A stretch of DNA of 51,049 nt from UBA7445 sp042096455 (GTDB lineage Bacteria > Verrucomicrobiota > Verrucomicrobiia > Opitutales > Coraliomargaritaceae). The translations under genes were made by a program, and so were the position numbers. The stretch covers positions 1 through 51,049 of the forward strand of contig JBELLU010000006.1 of the NCBI GenBank assembly GCA_042096455.1, written 5' to 3'. Below the pieces are notes generated by a model. It was given only the letters and a program-made list of their open reading frames with translations. It had not been told where the DNA came from and did not search any database. Shown in pieces: positions 16,161-24,441 of this stretch (its first letter is position 1; each line of letters opens with the position of its first letter).

Positions 16161-17756
16161 CTATTCCTTCGGGGTATCGGCGGCAGCCTCGCGGACTTGT
16201 TGAATCCTTTGTCGCGCTTTTTGTGCTTCGAATCTTAGGTTTCGGAATTCCATAAAATCCGCAGCTTCCTCAAGGAACGCAATGTCAGTGGTTCCCTCGC
16301 GCAGGACACGGCGATATTCCCGTAAGGCATTGTTCGGTTGGTTGGCCTCTCGCATCGTGCGCGCCATAAGTTTACGGATTTCAATAAGCTCCGGTTCTTT
16401 CTCAAGCAGGGCTTGCATCATAAGAATAAGGGTATCTTTTTTGATCTCGGCATTTTCTTGGCGGATGATGCTCTCAAGGTAGGCGATTTGTGCCTGACTG
16501 GACCTGGGCCACTGGTTGGCAATCGACTGCCACATCTTTTGAGGATGATTAACTTCCAGGGCAAAGGTGAAGCTAAAGATCGAAAGGATTCCTGCTACTG
16601 TGTAGAGTGCAATGTTGCGCACCATCCCGACCATCAGGCCAAGTTTGCTGCTCACCTTATCCAGAGCAAAGACACAGGAGACGCAAAGGATTGAGAGTGC
16701 CGCATAGTAGGCGAATAATTCATAGGCGGGTGTGCCGTCGATAAAGGAGCCAGCTCCGGAAATCACGGGAATAACGAGTAGGATATAGGTGATGACGCCG
16801 AGCAAGAGGTTGCGCGCCCAATGATGCCGGCGGTTTAAAACACCCAATACAATAAACGGCGGGAAGAGTAGAAAAGGAGCAAGGTTAATCCCGGTGTTCA
16901 CAGAATAAGTCACGTTTTGCGGGAGGGGCTTAAAGAATATCAGCTCGGCGGGGCTAAAGCTCTGCTTTAGCAAATGCTGCATGTAGTGCCCGCTTTCAAA
17001 ACTCCACTCGCTTAAAACAAAATGTGTCACTTCCAGGCCATCTTTACTGAACAGCCAGACTCCCATGAATAGATTGATGCAAAGTATCGGCAGGATCCAG
17101 TTATACTGATTTAGTCTTGTGGGATAATCTTTACTATAGGTTATTAAGGCAAAAATGAGGGGAAGAAAGAGTAACTGCTTGTGGATCAGCAGGCCGATCG
17201 TGGAGAGTGCAATCAGTAGCAAATAGCGCCGGGTGTTCAGCTTGTCTTGCGCAAGATTGAGCACTGCGAGCATGATGATGAAGCCAAGTATGACATGCCG
17301 ATGACCCGGCCAGAATAGGACCGGTATGATTGCCGGATGCACCGCAAACAACAGTACTGCCAGCCAAGTCTTCCTTAGGCGTAATTTTCTCAGCAAGGAC
17401 CAGAGCAGACAAACTGCCAACAGGTGAAGCGCAAGATTGATGGCGCGATGCGTAAACGCCGGGTCGAGGGGGATGTATGATTCCAGAAAATAGGAACTGA
17501 GGCTTATGGGATCATATTTCCGGATCATTTCCGGCGCCCAGGCCTCAGTCCACGAAGTGATTTCGTGAAAACCGCTCGTGGTTGCCGGAGCATTTTTATT
17601 CCATAACTCCGTTGATAGAAGGAGGGGGCCAAAAGCGAACAGCACAAAAGCAAAGAGCAGGACATATTGCCGGGGAGTCGCGGATTCTCTTTTGCGCCGG
17701 TGCGATTTGGAAGCTTCGGTGGAGGCCGTTTGTGAGTCTGGGATCGCTTCGTGCAT
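16161..17756 (-). CDS. Multi-membrane TMTC/GT-C-like protein with C-terminal helical repeats
   Basis: This 531-residue protein has a basic cytoplasmic N-terminus, about ten membrane helices between residues 28 and 400, and a soluble C-terminal part (about 415-525) of paired helices resembling TPR repeats. The first loop and second helix read YDPISLSSYFLES, then FTHRAINLALHLLAVCLLW, and LLFAVHPAIIPVLFWPGHRH follows. This arrangement is typical of the TMTC/DUF1736 group of GT-C-fold glycosyltransferase-like proteins with C-terminal TPRs. In characterised relatives these are protein O-mannosyltransferases; whether this one is active is unknown. It starts six bases after the DUF192 lipoprotein gene and is probably cotranscribed with it. 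Confidence 0.65.
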   Translation of the reverse strand: MHEAIPDSQTASTEASKSHRRKRESATPRQYVLLFAFVLFAFGPLLLSTELWNKNAPATTSGFHEITSWTEAWAPEMIRKYDPISLSSYFLESYIPLDPAFTHRAINLALHLLAVCLLWSLLRKLRLRKTWLAVLLFAVHPAIIPVLFWPGHRHVILGFIIMLAVLNLAQDKLNTRRYLLLIALSTIGLLIHKQLLFLPLIFALITYSKDYPTRLNQYNWILPILCINLFMGVWLFSKDGLEVTHFVLSEWSFESGHYMQHLLKQSFSPAELIFFKPLPQNVTYSVNTGINLAPFLLFPPFIVLGVLNRRHHWARNLLLGVITYILLVIPVISGAGSFIDGTPAYELFAYYAALSILCVSCVFALDKVSSKLGLMVGMVRNIALYTVAGILSIFSFTFALEVNHPQKMWQSIANQWPRSSQAQIAYLESIIRQENAEIKKDTLILMMQALLEKEPELIEIRKLMARTMREANQPNNALREYRRVLREGTTDIAFLEEAADFMEFRNLRFEAQKARQRIQQVREAAADTPKE

Positions 17757-17762
17757 TATGAA

Positions 17763-18281
17763 TTAGTGATGTATATACGATTTAGGATCAAGTACTCGGG
17801 CGGTGAGCGCCTGCGCAAGTGCGTTTAGGTCAATAAAATCGCCGATTTCGATCCCGAGCGCCGCCATTTGACCCTGCTCAAGTTCAAGGGCAAATTTGAT
17901 TTCATTGCTGCGTGAAAGAACCGGGCGTTCATCGTATGGATACAAACGGTGCGATTCAACGAGCCTTCCCCCTGCATCAAAGTAAGCGAGATCCAGCGGT
18001 AGCGGGGTGTTGCGCATCCAAAAAGAGCGTTGCTTGGGTTCTGCGAAAATAAAAAGCATCCCATGGCGCGGAGCAAGCGCCTCGCGGAACATCAAGCCGC
18101 GCGCTTGTTCGTTTGGATGAACCGCCAATTGTAATTCCAGTTCAGCGTCCCCGACTGCGATGGGGAAGTAGTCTTCGGGCCCGGCAGGGGCGGAGTCCCG
18201 GGGTGCGGGGGAGCAAGCCGCCATGCAGAGCAAGAGCAGCCAGCTCGTGAAGGGGATTTGCGATAAAAACTTGCAGGCCAT
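17763..18281 (-). CDS. DUF192 family lipoprotein
   Basis: The product is 172 residues with a lipoprotein signal peptide: a hydrophobic core and LLLLCMAAC, giving a predicted lipidated cysteine at about residue 23. The rest is a DUF192 domain, recognised by VGDAELELQLAVHPNEQARGL-type opening, MFREALAPRHGMLFIF, the SFWMRNTPLPLDLAYFD block, and a final LELEQGQMAALGIEIGD. The family function is unknown. It is divergent from the M24 peptidase gene with a 69-base gap, and the TMTC-like gene follows immediately downstream. Confidence 0.88.
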   Translation of the reverse strand: MACKFLSQIPFTSWLLLLCMAACSPAPRDSAPAGPEDYFPIAVGDAELELQLAVHPNEQARGLMFREALAPRHGMLFIFAEPKQRSFWMRNTPLPLDLAYFDAGGRLVESHRLYPYDERPVLSRSNEIKFALELEQGQMAALGIEIGDFIDLNALAQALTARVLDPKSYIHH

Positions 18282-18350
18282 GCTTTAAATCAAGGTAATT
18301 CAGTCTGTCTTCTTCAACACATAGATGCTTTTCACTGGGAATCAAACGTT

Positions 18351-19496
18351 ATGAGCCGTCAAATCTCCAAGGCTCGCTTTCTTTACAGCAGCACCGCGCA
18401 AAGCGCCGATCTCTACTATCTGTGCGGCGTTCAGGTGCCGGACGCATTTCTCGCCGGGGTCATACGCGGAGAATCATTCGCGGTGGTCAATCGTCTGGAG
18501 TTTGCCCGGGTCGCTTCAAATGGCTTGTTGGGCGAGGTGCGTTTGCTCGAGACGGAGCAGCGCAAGGCGAGTGAAATGTTGGGCATGGCGCTCGCTGATG
18601 TCGGCCCCTCGGAACTGATCCTGTATTATCTGCGTCGTGCGCGTCTGCGTTCGATCGAGGTGCCTCGTGATTTCCCTGCGGCGCTCTACGCGCGACTGGT
18701 CGCCGCCGGGATCCGGGTTGAGTTTGGCCCGGAGCCTTTTTTCAAGGAGCGCGAATGCAAAACCGAAGCGGAGGCAAAAGCGATTCGCGCGGGGAACGCC
18801 GCGAGTGCTGCCGGGATTCGCGCTGCGGAAAAAATACTCCGGGAAGCGGTCATTGCGGGCAACTATTTGAAATACAAAGGGCGCACCCTGACCTCCGAGC
18901 TTTTGCGAGCGGCCGTCGACCGCGCCTGCCTCGAACGCGGGGCGCTCGCGCAAAACACGATTGTGGCAGGCGGCAATCAGGCGTGCGATCCACACGAAGG
19001 CGGGCACGGGCCCTTGCGCCCCAATCAATTGATCATCGTGGATTGTTTTCCCCGTATTCAGGCGACGGGCTATCATGGCGACATGACGCGCACCTTTCTC
19101 AAGGGGCGGGCAAACGACGCCCAGCGTGCCTTGGTGGCAGCGGTGCGCGCCGCGCAACTTGCCTCGCTTTCAAAGGTGAAACATGGCGCACGCGGCTCTG
19201 CGGTGCACGCCGCAGGGGAGGCCGTTTTTAAGGAGCGCGGTTACCGGACCGAGCGCCGAGGGGACGCCTTTGTTGGATTCATTCATTCCACTGGCCACGG
19301 CCTCGGTCTGGAGGTGCATGAAAGTCCCCGGGTTTCACGCGGCGCGCCTGCCCTGAAAACCGGGCAGGTCATTACGGTTGAGCCAGGACTCTACTACCCC
19401 GGTCTCGGAGCCTGTCGCATTGAGGACGTGGTACAGGTGACCCGCAAGGGCTATGAACCCCTGTCCGCCATGCATTACCGATGGGAGATTCGCTAG
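18351..19496 (+). CDS. M24 family metallopeptidase (Xaa-Pro aminopeptidase type)
   Basis: The enzyme should remove an N-terminal residue next to proline, or split Xaa-Pro dipeptides, using two metal ions. The 381 residues divide into a creatinase-like N-terminal domain (about 1-140) and a pita-bread catalytic domain. All five metal ligands can be read: D231 (IIVDCFPR), D244 (GDMTRTF), H316 (HSTGHGLGLEVHE), E344 (VEPGLYYP) and E358 (CRIEDVV). It stands alone on the plus strand between two minus-strand groups, and its end is seven bases from the convergent dapL end. Whether it is PepP- or PepQ-like cannot be decided from sequence alone. Confidence 0.88.
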   Translation: MSRQISKARFLYSSTAQSADLYYLCGVQVPDAFLAGVIRGESFAVVNRLEFARVASNGLLGEVRLLETEQRKASEMLGMALADVGPSELILYYLRRARLRSIEVPRDFPAALYARLVAAGIRVEFGPEPFFKERECKTEAEAKAIRAGNAASAAGIRAAEKILREAVIAGNYLKYKGRTLTSELLRAAVDRACLERGALAQNTIVAGGNQACDPHEGGHGPLRPNQLIIVDCFPRIQATGYHGDMTRTFLKGRANDAQRALVAAVRAAQLASLSKVKHGARGSAVHAAGEAVFKERGYRTERRGDAFVGFIHSTGHGLGLEVHESPRVSRGAPALKTGQVITVEPGLYYPGLGACRIEDVVQVTRKGYEPLSAMHYRWEIR

Positions 19497-19503
19497 CCCG
19501 CTT

Positions 19504-20748
19504 CTAAAATTCGAATTGGTATTTCGCGAGGCGCGTGCCGATCTCCTTGAGAATCGACGCTTCGCCTTCCAGTCCATCCGCAGCAAAGGTCACCGAGAAG
19601 CGCACAAAATGACCACAGTCATCCCACGGCACGGTGCTGATCAATTCATTCGTGATGAGCCATTGACTGAAAGCTTCGCCATTTTCAAAACTTTCGGTCT
19701 CGCCCGCCAGCGTAGCGGATTTTGGAGCGGCAACATAAAGGAAGAAACTCCCCTCCGGTTTGGTGGCGTTGAAGCCACTCGCTCTGAGGATTTCAACCAG
19801 ATGATCCATACGGCGGGAATACTTTGCCGCAATCACCTCCGTTATCTCGGGGTGCTCGAGCGCCGCCGCACCTGCTTTCTGAATCGCGAGGAATTGCCCG
19901 GAATCGGAATTATCCTTCATGTCGCCGTATGCTTTCACGATCAGGGGATTGCCCACCACAAAGCCGATGCGCCAGCCCGTCATGTTGTAGCTCTTCGAAA
20001 GCGAGTGAAGTTCCACCGCGACATCCTTGGCGCCCTCCACTTGTAGGATGGATTGCGGCTCGCCGTTAAAGATGAGGGAAGCATAGGCGGCGTCCTGCAC
20101 GATGATGAGGTCATTGGCTTTGGCGAATTCGATGGCCTCAAGGTAGAATTCACGGGTCGCGGATGCCCCGGTCGGGTTGTTCGGGTAATTCAGCACCATC
20201 ATTTTTGCCTTCGCGCAAACCTCGGACGGAACCGCCTTGAGATCGGGCAGGAAATTATTGGCAGCCTCGAGCGGCATATTGTAGACCTCGCCTCCGTAGA
20301 ATTTCGCATGACTGCCAAGCACCGGATAACCCGGCACCGTCATCAGGACAACATCACCCGGATTAATGAAACAAGCCGGCAGCATCGTGAGGGCGGTTTT
20401 AGAGCCGATCGAGTGGATGACCTCGGTCTCCGCGTCGATTCCCTTCACTCCGAAGACTGCCTCCATATAGCGCGCCGCGGCGTGCTTGAAGGCGTCGCCC
20501 CCATTATCGGCGTAGCCACGGTTCTCCGGTTTGGCGGCCTCCGCCTGGAGGGTCTCTACCACGACCGGAAAGGCCATTTCATCCGGTTCACCCACGCCCA
20601 TATCAATCAGCGTCACCTCCGGCCTCGCAGTCATCGCCGCCTTTTTGGCGCGCTTGATCTTCTCAAACTTATAGATTGCGGTCGATTTACCGTATTGATT
20701 GCCACCGATGCGCTCGGCGAAGAGTTCCTGAATATATGGATCGCTCAT
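19504..20748 (-). CDS. dapL: LL-diaminopimelate aminotransferase
   Basis: DapL converts tetrahydrodipicolinate directly to LL-diaminopimelate with glutamate as donor, bypassing the succinylase route to lysine and peptidoglycan. The 414-residue protein is a class I/II PLP aminotransferase. It has the DapL-type start ELFAERIGGNQYGKST, IDMGVGEPDEM, GYPVLGSHA, NYPNNPTGA (about 187-195), the PLP lysine K252 in LHSLSKSYNMTGWRIGF, and R260. DapL is known from Chlamydiae and Verrucomicrobia among others. The gene is divergent from panC, with a promoter-sized 84-base gap containing a direct repeat. Confidence 0.9.
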   Translation of the reverse strand: MSDPYIQELFAERIGGNQYGKSTAIYKFEKIKRAKKAAMTARPEVTLIDMGVGEPDEMAFPVVVETLQAEAAKPENRGYADNGGDAFKHAAARYMEAVFGVKGIDAETEVIHSIGSKTALTMLPACFINPGDVVLMTVPGYPVLGSHAKFYGGEVYNMPLEAANNFLPDLKAVPSEVCAKAKMMVLNYPNNPTGASATREFYLEAIEFAKANDLIIVQDAAYASLIFNGEPQSILQVEGAKDVAVELHSLSKSYNMTGWRIGFVVGNPLIVKAYGDMKDNSDSGQFLAIQKAGAAALEHPEITEVIAAKYSRRMDHLVEILRASGFNATKPEGSFFLYVAAPKSATLAGETESFENGEAFSQWLITNELISTVPWDDCGHFVRFSVTFAADGLEGEASILKEIGTRLAKYQFEF

Positions 20749-20763
20749 GAATAATGCTTTAGA

Positions 20764-20782
20764 GGTTACTAATTGGTTACTA
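20764..20782. repeat. Direct repeat of GGTTACTA in the dapL-panC promoter region
   Basis: GGTTACTA occurs at 20764-20771 and again at 20775-20782. The start-to-start distance is 11 bases, about one helical turn, so both copies face the same side of the DNA. They lie between the two divergent start codons and just upstream of a candidate panC promoter. This is a possible binding site for a dimeric regulator; there is no independent evidence. Confidence 0.4.
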
Positions 20783-20787
20783 TAGGG

Positions 20788-20815
20788 TTGAGATGTTTAA
20801 GGTCTCCGTTAAATT
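20788..20815 (+). promoter_or_regulatory. Candidate sigma70-type promoter for panC
   Basis: TTGAGA (20788-20793) and TAAATT (20810-20815) are 16 bases apart and lie 18 bases upstream of the panC ATG. The -35 matches five of six consensus bases and the -10 matches four. It would also serve nadB and nth, which follow closely on the same strand. Confidence 0.35.
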
Positions 20816-20832
20816 TTTGGATTTTCTGATAT

Positions 20833-21675
20833 ATGCAAACAATACAATCGATTCATGAGATGCAATCTTCTGCGATCGCTTTGCGTTCAAGCGGGCATTT
20901 GATTGCGCTCGTGCCAACAATGGGTTGCTTGCATGAAGGCCATGCAGATTTGATTGATATTGCCCGCGAGAAGGCTGACAAGGTCATAGTCTCAATTTTT
21001 GTCAATCCCGCTCAATTTGGTCCGAACGAGGACTTCGCAAAATACCCCCGCGCCTTGGATGCCGATCTTGAGCTCTGTCGCGAATACGGGGTCGATTTTA
21101 TCTTCAACCCGCAGGCCGAGGCGCTCTATCCTGCAGATTTCTCGACCTTTGTCGTAGAGGAAAAACTCAGCGCGGGCCTCTGTGGGATTTCCCGCCCGAA
21201 TCATTTCCGCGGGGTCGCCACCATTTGTCTCAAGCTATTCAACATTACCCGCCCGGATATCGCGGTCTTTGGACAGAAGGATGCCCAGCAACTCGCGCTC
21301 ATCCGCAAAATGACCACCGACCTCAACCTCCCGCTCGAAATCGTAGCGGGGCCCACCCGTCGCGATCCGGACGGCCTTGCCACCAGTTCCCGCAATCGTT
21401 ACCTCAGCGACAGCCAGCGCGAGGACGCCCTGCGTATTCCCCGCGCCCTTGAAACCGCCCGCAAACTGGTCGCCTCCGGGGTGCGTCAAGTGGATCGCGT
21501 TATCGCCGAGATCACCCATGAACTCACTCAGTCCCGCCGGATTCGCGTGATCTATGTGCAGGTCGTGGACCGCGACACCATGGAACCCGCCCGCGAAATC
21601 GTTCCCGGGCGCCACCTCGCAACCGTCGCGGTCTGGGTCGAAGACACCCGCTTGATCGACAATATCGAGCTCTAA
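20833..21675 (+). CDS. panC: Pantothenate synthetase
   Basis: PanC joins pantoate and beta-alanine with ATP to make pantothenate, the coenzyme A precursor. The 280-residue protein has the HIGH-type nucleotide motif PTMGCLHEGH (about 28-37), IFVNPAQFGPNEDF, GQKDAQQLALIRKM and the KMSKS-region counterpart with LATSSRNRYLS. Length is standard. No panB or panD is in the window. It leads a plus-strand group with nadB (six-base gap) and nth. Confidence 0.95.
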   Translation: MQTIQSIHEMQSSAIALRSSGHLIALVPTMGCLHEGHADLIDIAREKADKVIVSIFVNPAQFGPNEDFAKYPRALDADLELCREYGVDFIFNPQAEALYPADFSTFVVEEKLSAGLCGISRPNHFRGVATICLKLFNITRPDIAVFGQKDAQQLALIRKMTTDLNLPLEIVAGPTRRDPDGLATSSRNRYLSDSQREDALRIPRALETARKLVASGVRQVDRVIAEITHELTQSRRIRVIYVQVVDRDTMEPAREIVPGRHLATVAVWVEDTRLIDNIEL

Positions 21676-21681
21676 ACAGGC

Positions 21682-23268
21682 ATGTCGCATCAATATGACG
21701 TCGTGGTCGTTGGCAGTGGAATTGCCGGCCTGAGTTTTGCCCTCAAAGTCGCGGCGGCGGGTCAATCCGTTGCGATCATCACCAAAAAAAACTCGGCGGA
21801 ATCGAACACCAATTACGCGCAGGGTGGAATCGCCGCAGTCACTTCCCGCACTGATGATGTCGAGACCCACGTCGCCGACACGCTCGATGCCGGTGACGGG
21901 CTTTGTGATGCCGAAGCGGTTCGCGAAATTTTAAAAGACGGCCCCGCCTGTATTGAGGAACTGATTGAATACGGAGTGGCCTTCAGTCAACTGGAGGACG
22001 GGCGCGTTTCTCTCGGCAAAGAGGGCGGGCACACCAAGCGCCGCATCCTTCACGTCAAAGACGTCACGGGCAAAGCGATCGAGCAGGCGCTCCTGCAGGC
22101 CGTGGCGGACAGCCCCCGGATCCAAACCCTGGAGCACCATTTTGCGATCGAGTTGATCACCACCGCGAAGCTTCGCTGCGCGGGTCCGAATCGGGTCCTC
22201 GGACTTTACGTGCTCGATACCCAGACGGAACGAGTCGAAACCTTCCACGCCGGAGCGGTCTTGCTGGCGACCGGTGGCATTGGGCAGGTCTACGCCTACA
22301 CCACCAACCCTGCCATCGCGACCGGCGACGGCATTGCGATGGCTGCCCGTGCCGGCGTCGAAATCCGCAATATGGAATTCATCCAATTCCACCCCACCGC
22401 TTTTTATTCATCCGACGGCAGCCGTTTCCTTGTGAGTGAGGCGGTCCGCGGCGAAGGCGGGATCCTTCGCAACCTGCAAGGCGAAGCGTTCATGGGGCGT
22501 TATGACGCCCGCGCCGACCTCGCCCCCCGCGATATCGTGGCACGCGCCATTGATACCGAGATGAAGGAATCCGGTTCCCGACACGTTTGGCTCGACGTGC
22601 GCCACCTTCCCGTAGCGACCCTCCGCGAACGCTTCCCGAATATTTATGATTATTGCGCCGGGCAGGGCATTCGCATCGAAGAAGCGATGATCCCGGTGGT
22701 TCCCGCCGCGCATTACCTCTGTGGCGGGGTTGCCACCGCGCTCGATGGCGCCACCGATCTGCCCGGTCTCTACGCCTGTGGCGAAGTCGCCTGCACCGGT
22801 CTGCACGGCGCCAACCGTCTCGCCAGCAATTCCCTGCTCGAAGCGGTCGTGATGGCGCGTCGGGGTTCGGCGGCGGTCAACGATTACCTCGCGCAGGGTA
22901 ATTTTGAAGCCGTCACGATTCCCGATTGGGCGGATGGTGATCTTCGCGATTCCGACGAGCGGGTGGTGCTCACGCACAACCGTGACGAGTTAAAACGCAC
23001 CCTCTGGGACTATGTCAGTATTGTGCGCACCGATAAACGCCTTGAGCGCGCCCGCACCCGCATCCAAGTGCTGGATAAGGAAATCAATGACTACTACTGG
23101 AACTTCAAAGTCGATGTGCCGCTCCTTGAACTGCGCAACATGATCCTCGTCGCTTCCCTGGTTATTGATTGCGCCCTCCAGCGCCGCGAGAGCCGCGGCC
23201 TCCATTTCACCACCGACCACCCGGAGCAAACCGACCCCGCAGTCGATAGCTCCATCCGCCTCCCTTGA
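21682..23268 (+). CDS. nadB: L-aspartate oxidase
   Basis: NadB oxidises L-aspartate to iminoaspartate with FAD, the first step of de novo NAD synthesis; NadA (25945-26931 in this window) uses the product. The 528 residues start with the dinucleotide fold VVVVGSGIAGLSFAL (about 8-22). Substrate and FAD motifs include NTNYAQGGIAAV, MEFIQFHPTAFY, RDIVARAID and ACTGLHGANRLASNSLLEA, and there is a C-terminal helical domain. It is between panC and nth on the plus strand. No nadC is present in the window. Confidence 0.95.
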   Translation: MSHQYDVVVVGSGIAGLSFALKVAAAGQSVAIITKKNSAESNTNYAQGGIAAVTSRTDDVETHVADTLDAGDGLCDAEAVREILKDGPACIEELIEYGVAFSQLEDGRVSLGKEGGHTKRRILHVKDVTGKAIEQALLQAVADSPRIQTLEHHFAIELITTAKLRCAGPNRVLGLYVLDTQTERVETFHAGAVLLATGGIGQVYAYTTNPAIATGDGIAMAARAGVEIRNMEFIQFHPTAFYSSDGSRFLVSEAVRGEGGILRNLQGEAFMGRYDARADLAPRDIVARAIDTEMKESGSRHVWLDVRHLPVATLRERFPNIYDYCAGQGIRIEEAMIPVVPAAHYLCGGVATALDGATDLPGLYACGEVACTGLHGANRLASNSLLEAVVMARRGSAAVNDYLAQGNFEAVTIPDWADGDLRDSDERVVLTHNRDELKRTLWDYVSIVRTDKRLERARTRIQVLDKEINDYYWNFKVDVPLLELRNMILVASLVIDCALQRRESRGLHFTTDHPEQTDPAVDSSIRLP

Positions 23269-23281
23269 TTCCGTTCCCCCT

Positions 23282-23935
23282 ATGCTCAAAGCAGAACGCG
23301 TCGCCCATATTCAAGAGACCCTCGAACGGCTTTACCCGGAGACCCCCGTCCCGCTGGATCACCGCGACCCCTACACCCTCCTGGTCGCGGTCCTCCTTTC
23401 CGCCCAATGCACCGATGCCCGCGTCAACGAGATCACCCCACTGCTCTTTGCAGAGGCGGACAATCCACACGATATGGTCAAACTTTCTGTTGAGACCATC
23501 CACGACATCATTCGTCCCTGCGGATTGGGTCCGATGAAGTCCAAGGGCATTGCGGGCCTCTCACGCATTCTCGTCGATCAATACGACGGCAAAGTGCCGG
23601 CAGACATGGCGGCGCTGGAAGCCCTGCCCGCGGTGGGGCACAAGACCGCCTCGGTAGTCATGAGTCAGGCATTTGGGGTGCCCGCCTTCCCGGTCGATAC
23701 CCACATTCATCGCCTCGCGCAACGCTGGGGCCTCAGTTCCGGAAAAAACGTCGTGCAGACCGAGAAAGATCTCAAACGCCTCTTCCCCTGCGAAAAGTGG
23801 AACGCCCTGCATTTGCAGATCATCTTCTACGGTCGCGAATATTGCACCGCCCGCGGTTGCGACGGCACCGTCTGCCCGCTCTGCCGCGAGCTTTACCCCC
23901 AGCGCAAAAAACCGGTCGTCACCCGAAAGGGCTAG
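23282..23935 (+). CDS. nth: Endonuclease III-type DNA glycosylase with altered Fe-S loop
   Basis: This base-excision repair enzyme removes oxidised pyrimidines and nicks the abasic site. From the ATG at 23282 it is 217 residues. The helix-hairpin-helix with catalytic lysine is LPAVGHKTASVVMSQ (K121), and the catalytic aspartate D139 is in FPVDTHIHR. The C-terminal cysteines are C188, C193, C198 and C201, a C-X4-C-X4-C-X2-C pattern instead of the usual C-X6-C-X2-C-X5-C, so the 4Fe-4S loop is changed. The start was chosen because upstream in-frame residues lie within nadB. The gene marks the left boundary of the accessory-looking island. Confidence 0.9.
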   Translation: MLKAERVAHIQETLERLYPETPVPLDHRDPYTLLVAVLLSAQCTDARVNEITPLLFAEADNPHDMVKLSVETIHDIIRPCGLGPMKSKGIAGLSRILVDQYDGKVPADMAALEALPAVGHKTASVVMSQAFGVPAFPVDTHIHRLAQRWGLSSGKNVVQTEKDLKRLFPCEKWNALHLQIIFYGREYCTARGCDGTVCPLCRELYPQRKKPVVTRKG

Positions 23936-24258
23936 GGAAGAAAGCTACACAGGAATCACTAAAACGGCTTTCTATTCAAGAGACCAAATCCGCCTGAAAA
24001 GTCGCTTTCAAAACGAGTTCAGCAACGGCACGGCATTTCAGATCCCCTCAGATCCTCAGCTCCTCTGGTTTAAAAAATAAACGCGGAGTAGCAAAGGAGC
24101 TGAGGGTAAGAAAATCGATCATACAACTTTCAACCAACAACTTACAACGTCCATCCCCACAATAAAAAGCTCCCGTATACGTTTCCCTTAAAATTGCATC
24201 ACCGGCACCCATGCTATTGGTTGGTCTGTGCGTTACTTTTTTAATTCCAAAGCTTTAT
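23936..24258. other. Gene-free stretch of about 320 bases
   Basis: No plausible gene was found in this interval. It is AT-richer than the flanking housekeeping genes and contains one long inverted repeat (24054-24105). There is no tRNA-like cloverleaf, no transposase fragment and no obvious promoter pair I would trust. Confidence 0.6.
24054..24105. repeat. Inverted repeat (11-base arms, 30-base loop)
   Basis: CCTCAGCTCCT (24054-24064) is perfectly complementary to AGGAGCTGAGG (24095-24105), with a 30-base AT-rich loop containing TTTAAAAAATAAA. It lies in the non-coding stretch after nth. The right arm is not followed by a T-run, so a simple intrinsic terminator is unlikely. It could be a structured RNA, a decayed small mobile element, or a protein-binding palindrome. 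Confidence 0.6.
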
Positions 24259-24441
24259 TTAAAGCGTGCGTTTTGTTGTCGGCTCTGGTCCCCGCCCTAG
24301 TGCATCACCGATTAACTTTGCCTCTTGCTCTGTCAAAGGTTGCAAATTGTCCATATTAGGCCCGCCGCTCTGGTAGCCATCTTTGCCGAATAATGGCTTC
24401 TTTCGCTTAATGGGTACCTTTTTCTTCGCGGAAGTTTTCAT
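24259..24441 (-). CDS. Short putative antitoxin partner of the BrnT-like gene
   Basis: The product is 60 residues, starting at the ATG at 24441, which lies inside the end of the BrnT-like gene (35-base overlap in another frame). It is strongly basic at the N-terminus (KTSAKKK, KRKKP) and has a short segment LQPLTEQEAKLIGDAL similar in style to the LTxEE segment that precedes the DNA-binding part of BrnA antitoxins. The ribbon-helix-helix part expected of BrnA is not present, so it may be truncated or belong to another antitoxin type. An upstream in-frame start at 24477 is possible. The assignment rests mainly on the overlapping position after a toxin gene. Confidence 0.45.
   Translation of the reverse strand: MKTSAKKKVPIKRKKPLFGKDGYQSGGPNMDNLQPLTEQEAKLIGDALGRGPEPTTKRTL

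Noticed and set aside
23936..24258. tRNA, CRISPR or IS remnant in the largest gene-free stretch
   Set aside because: No cloverleaf, no regularly spaced repeats and no transposase-like frame could be found; only a single inverted repeat is present.
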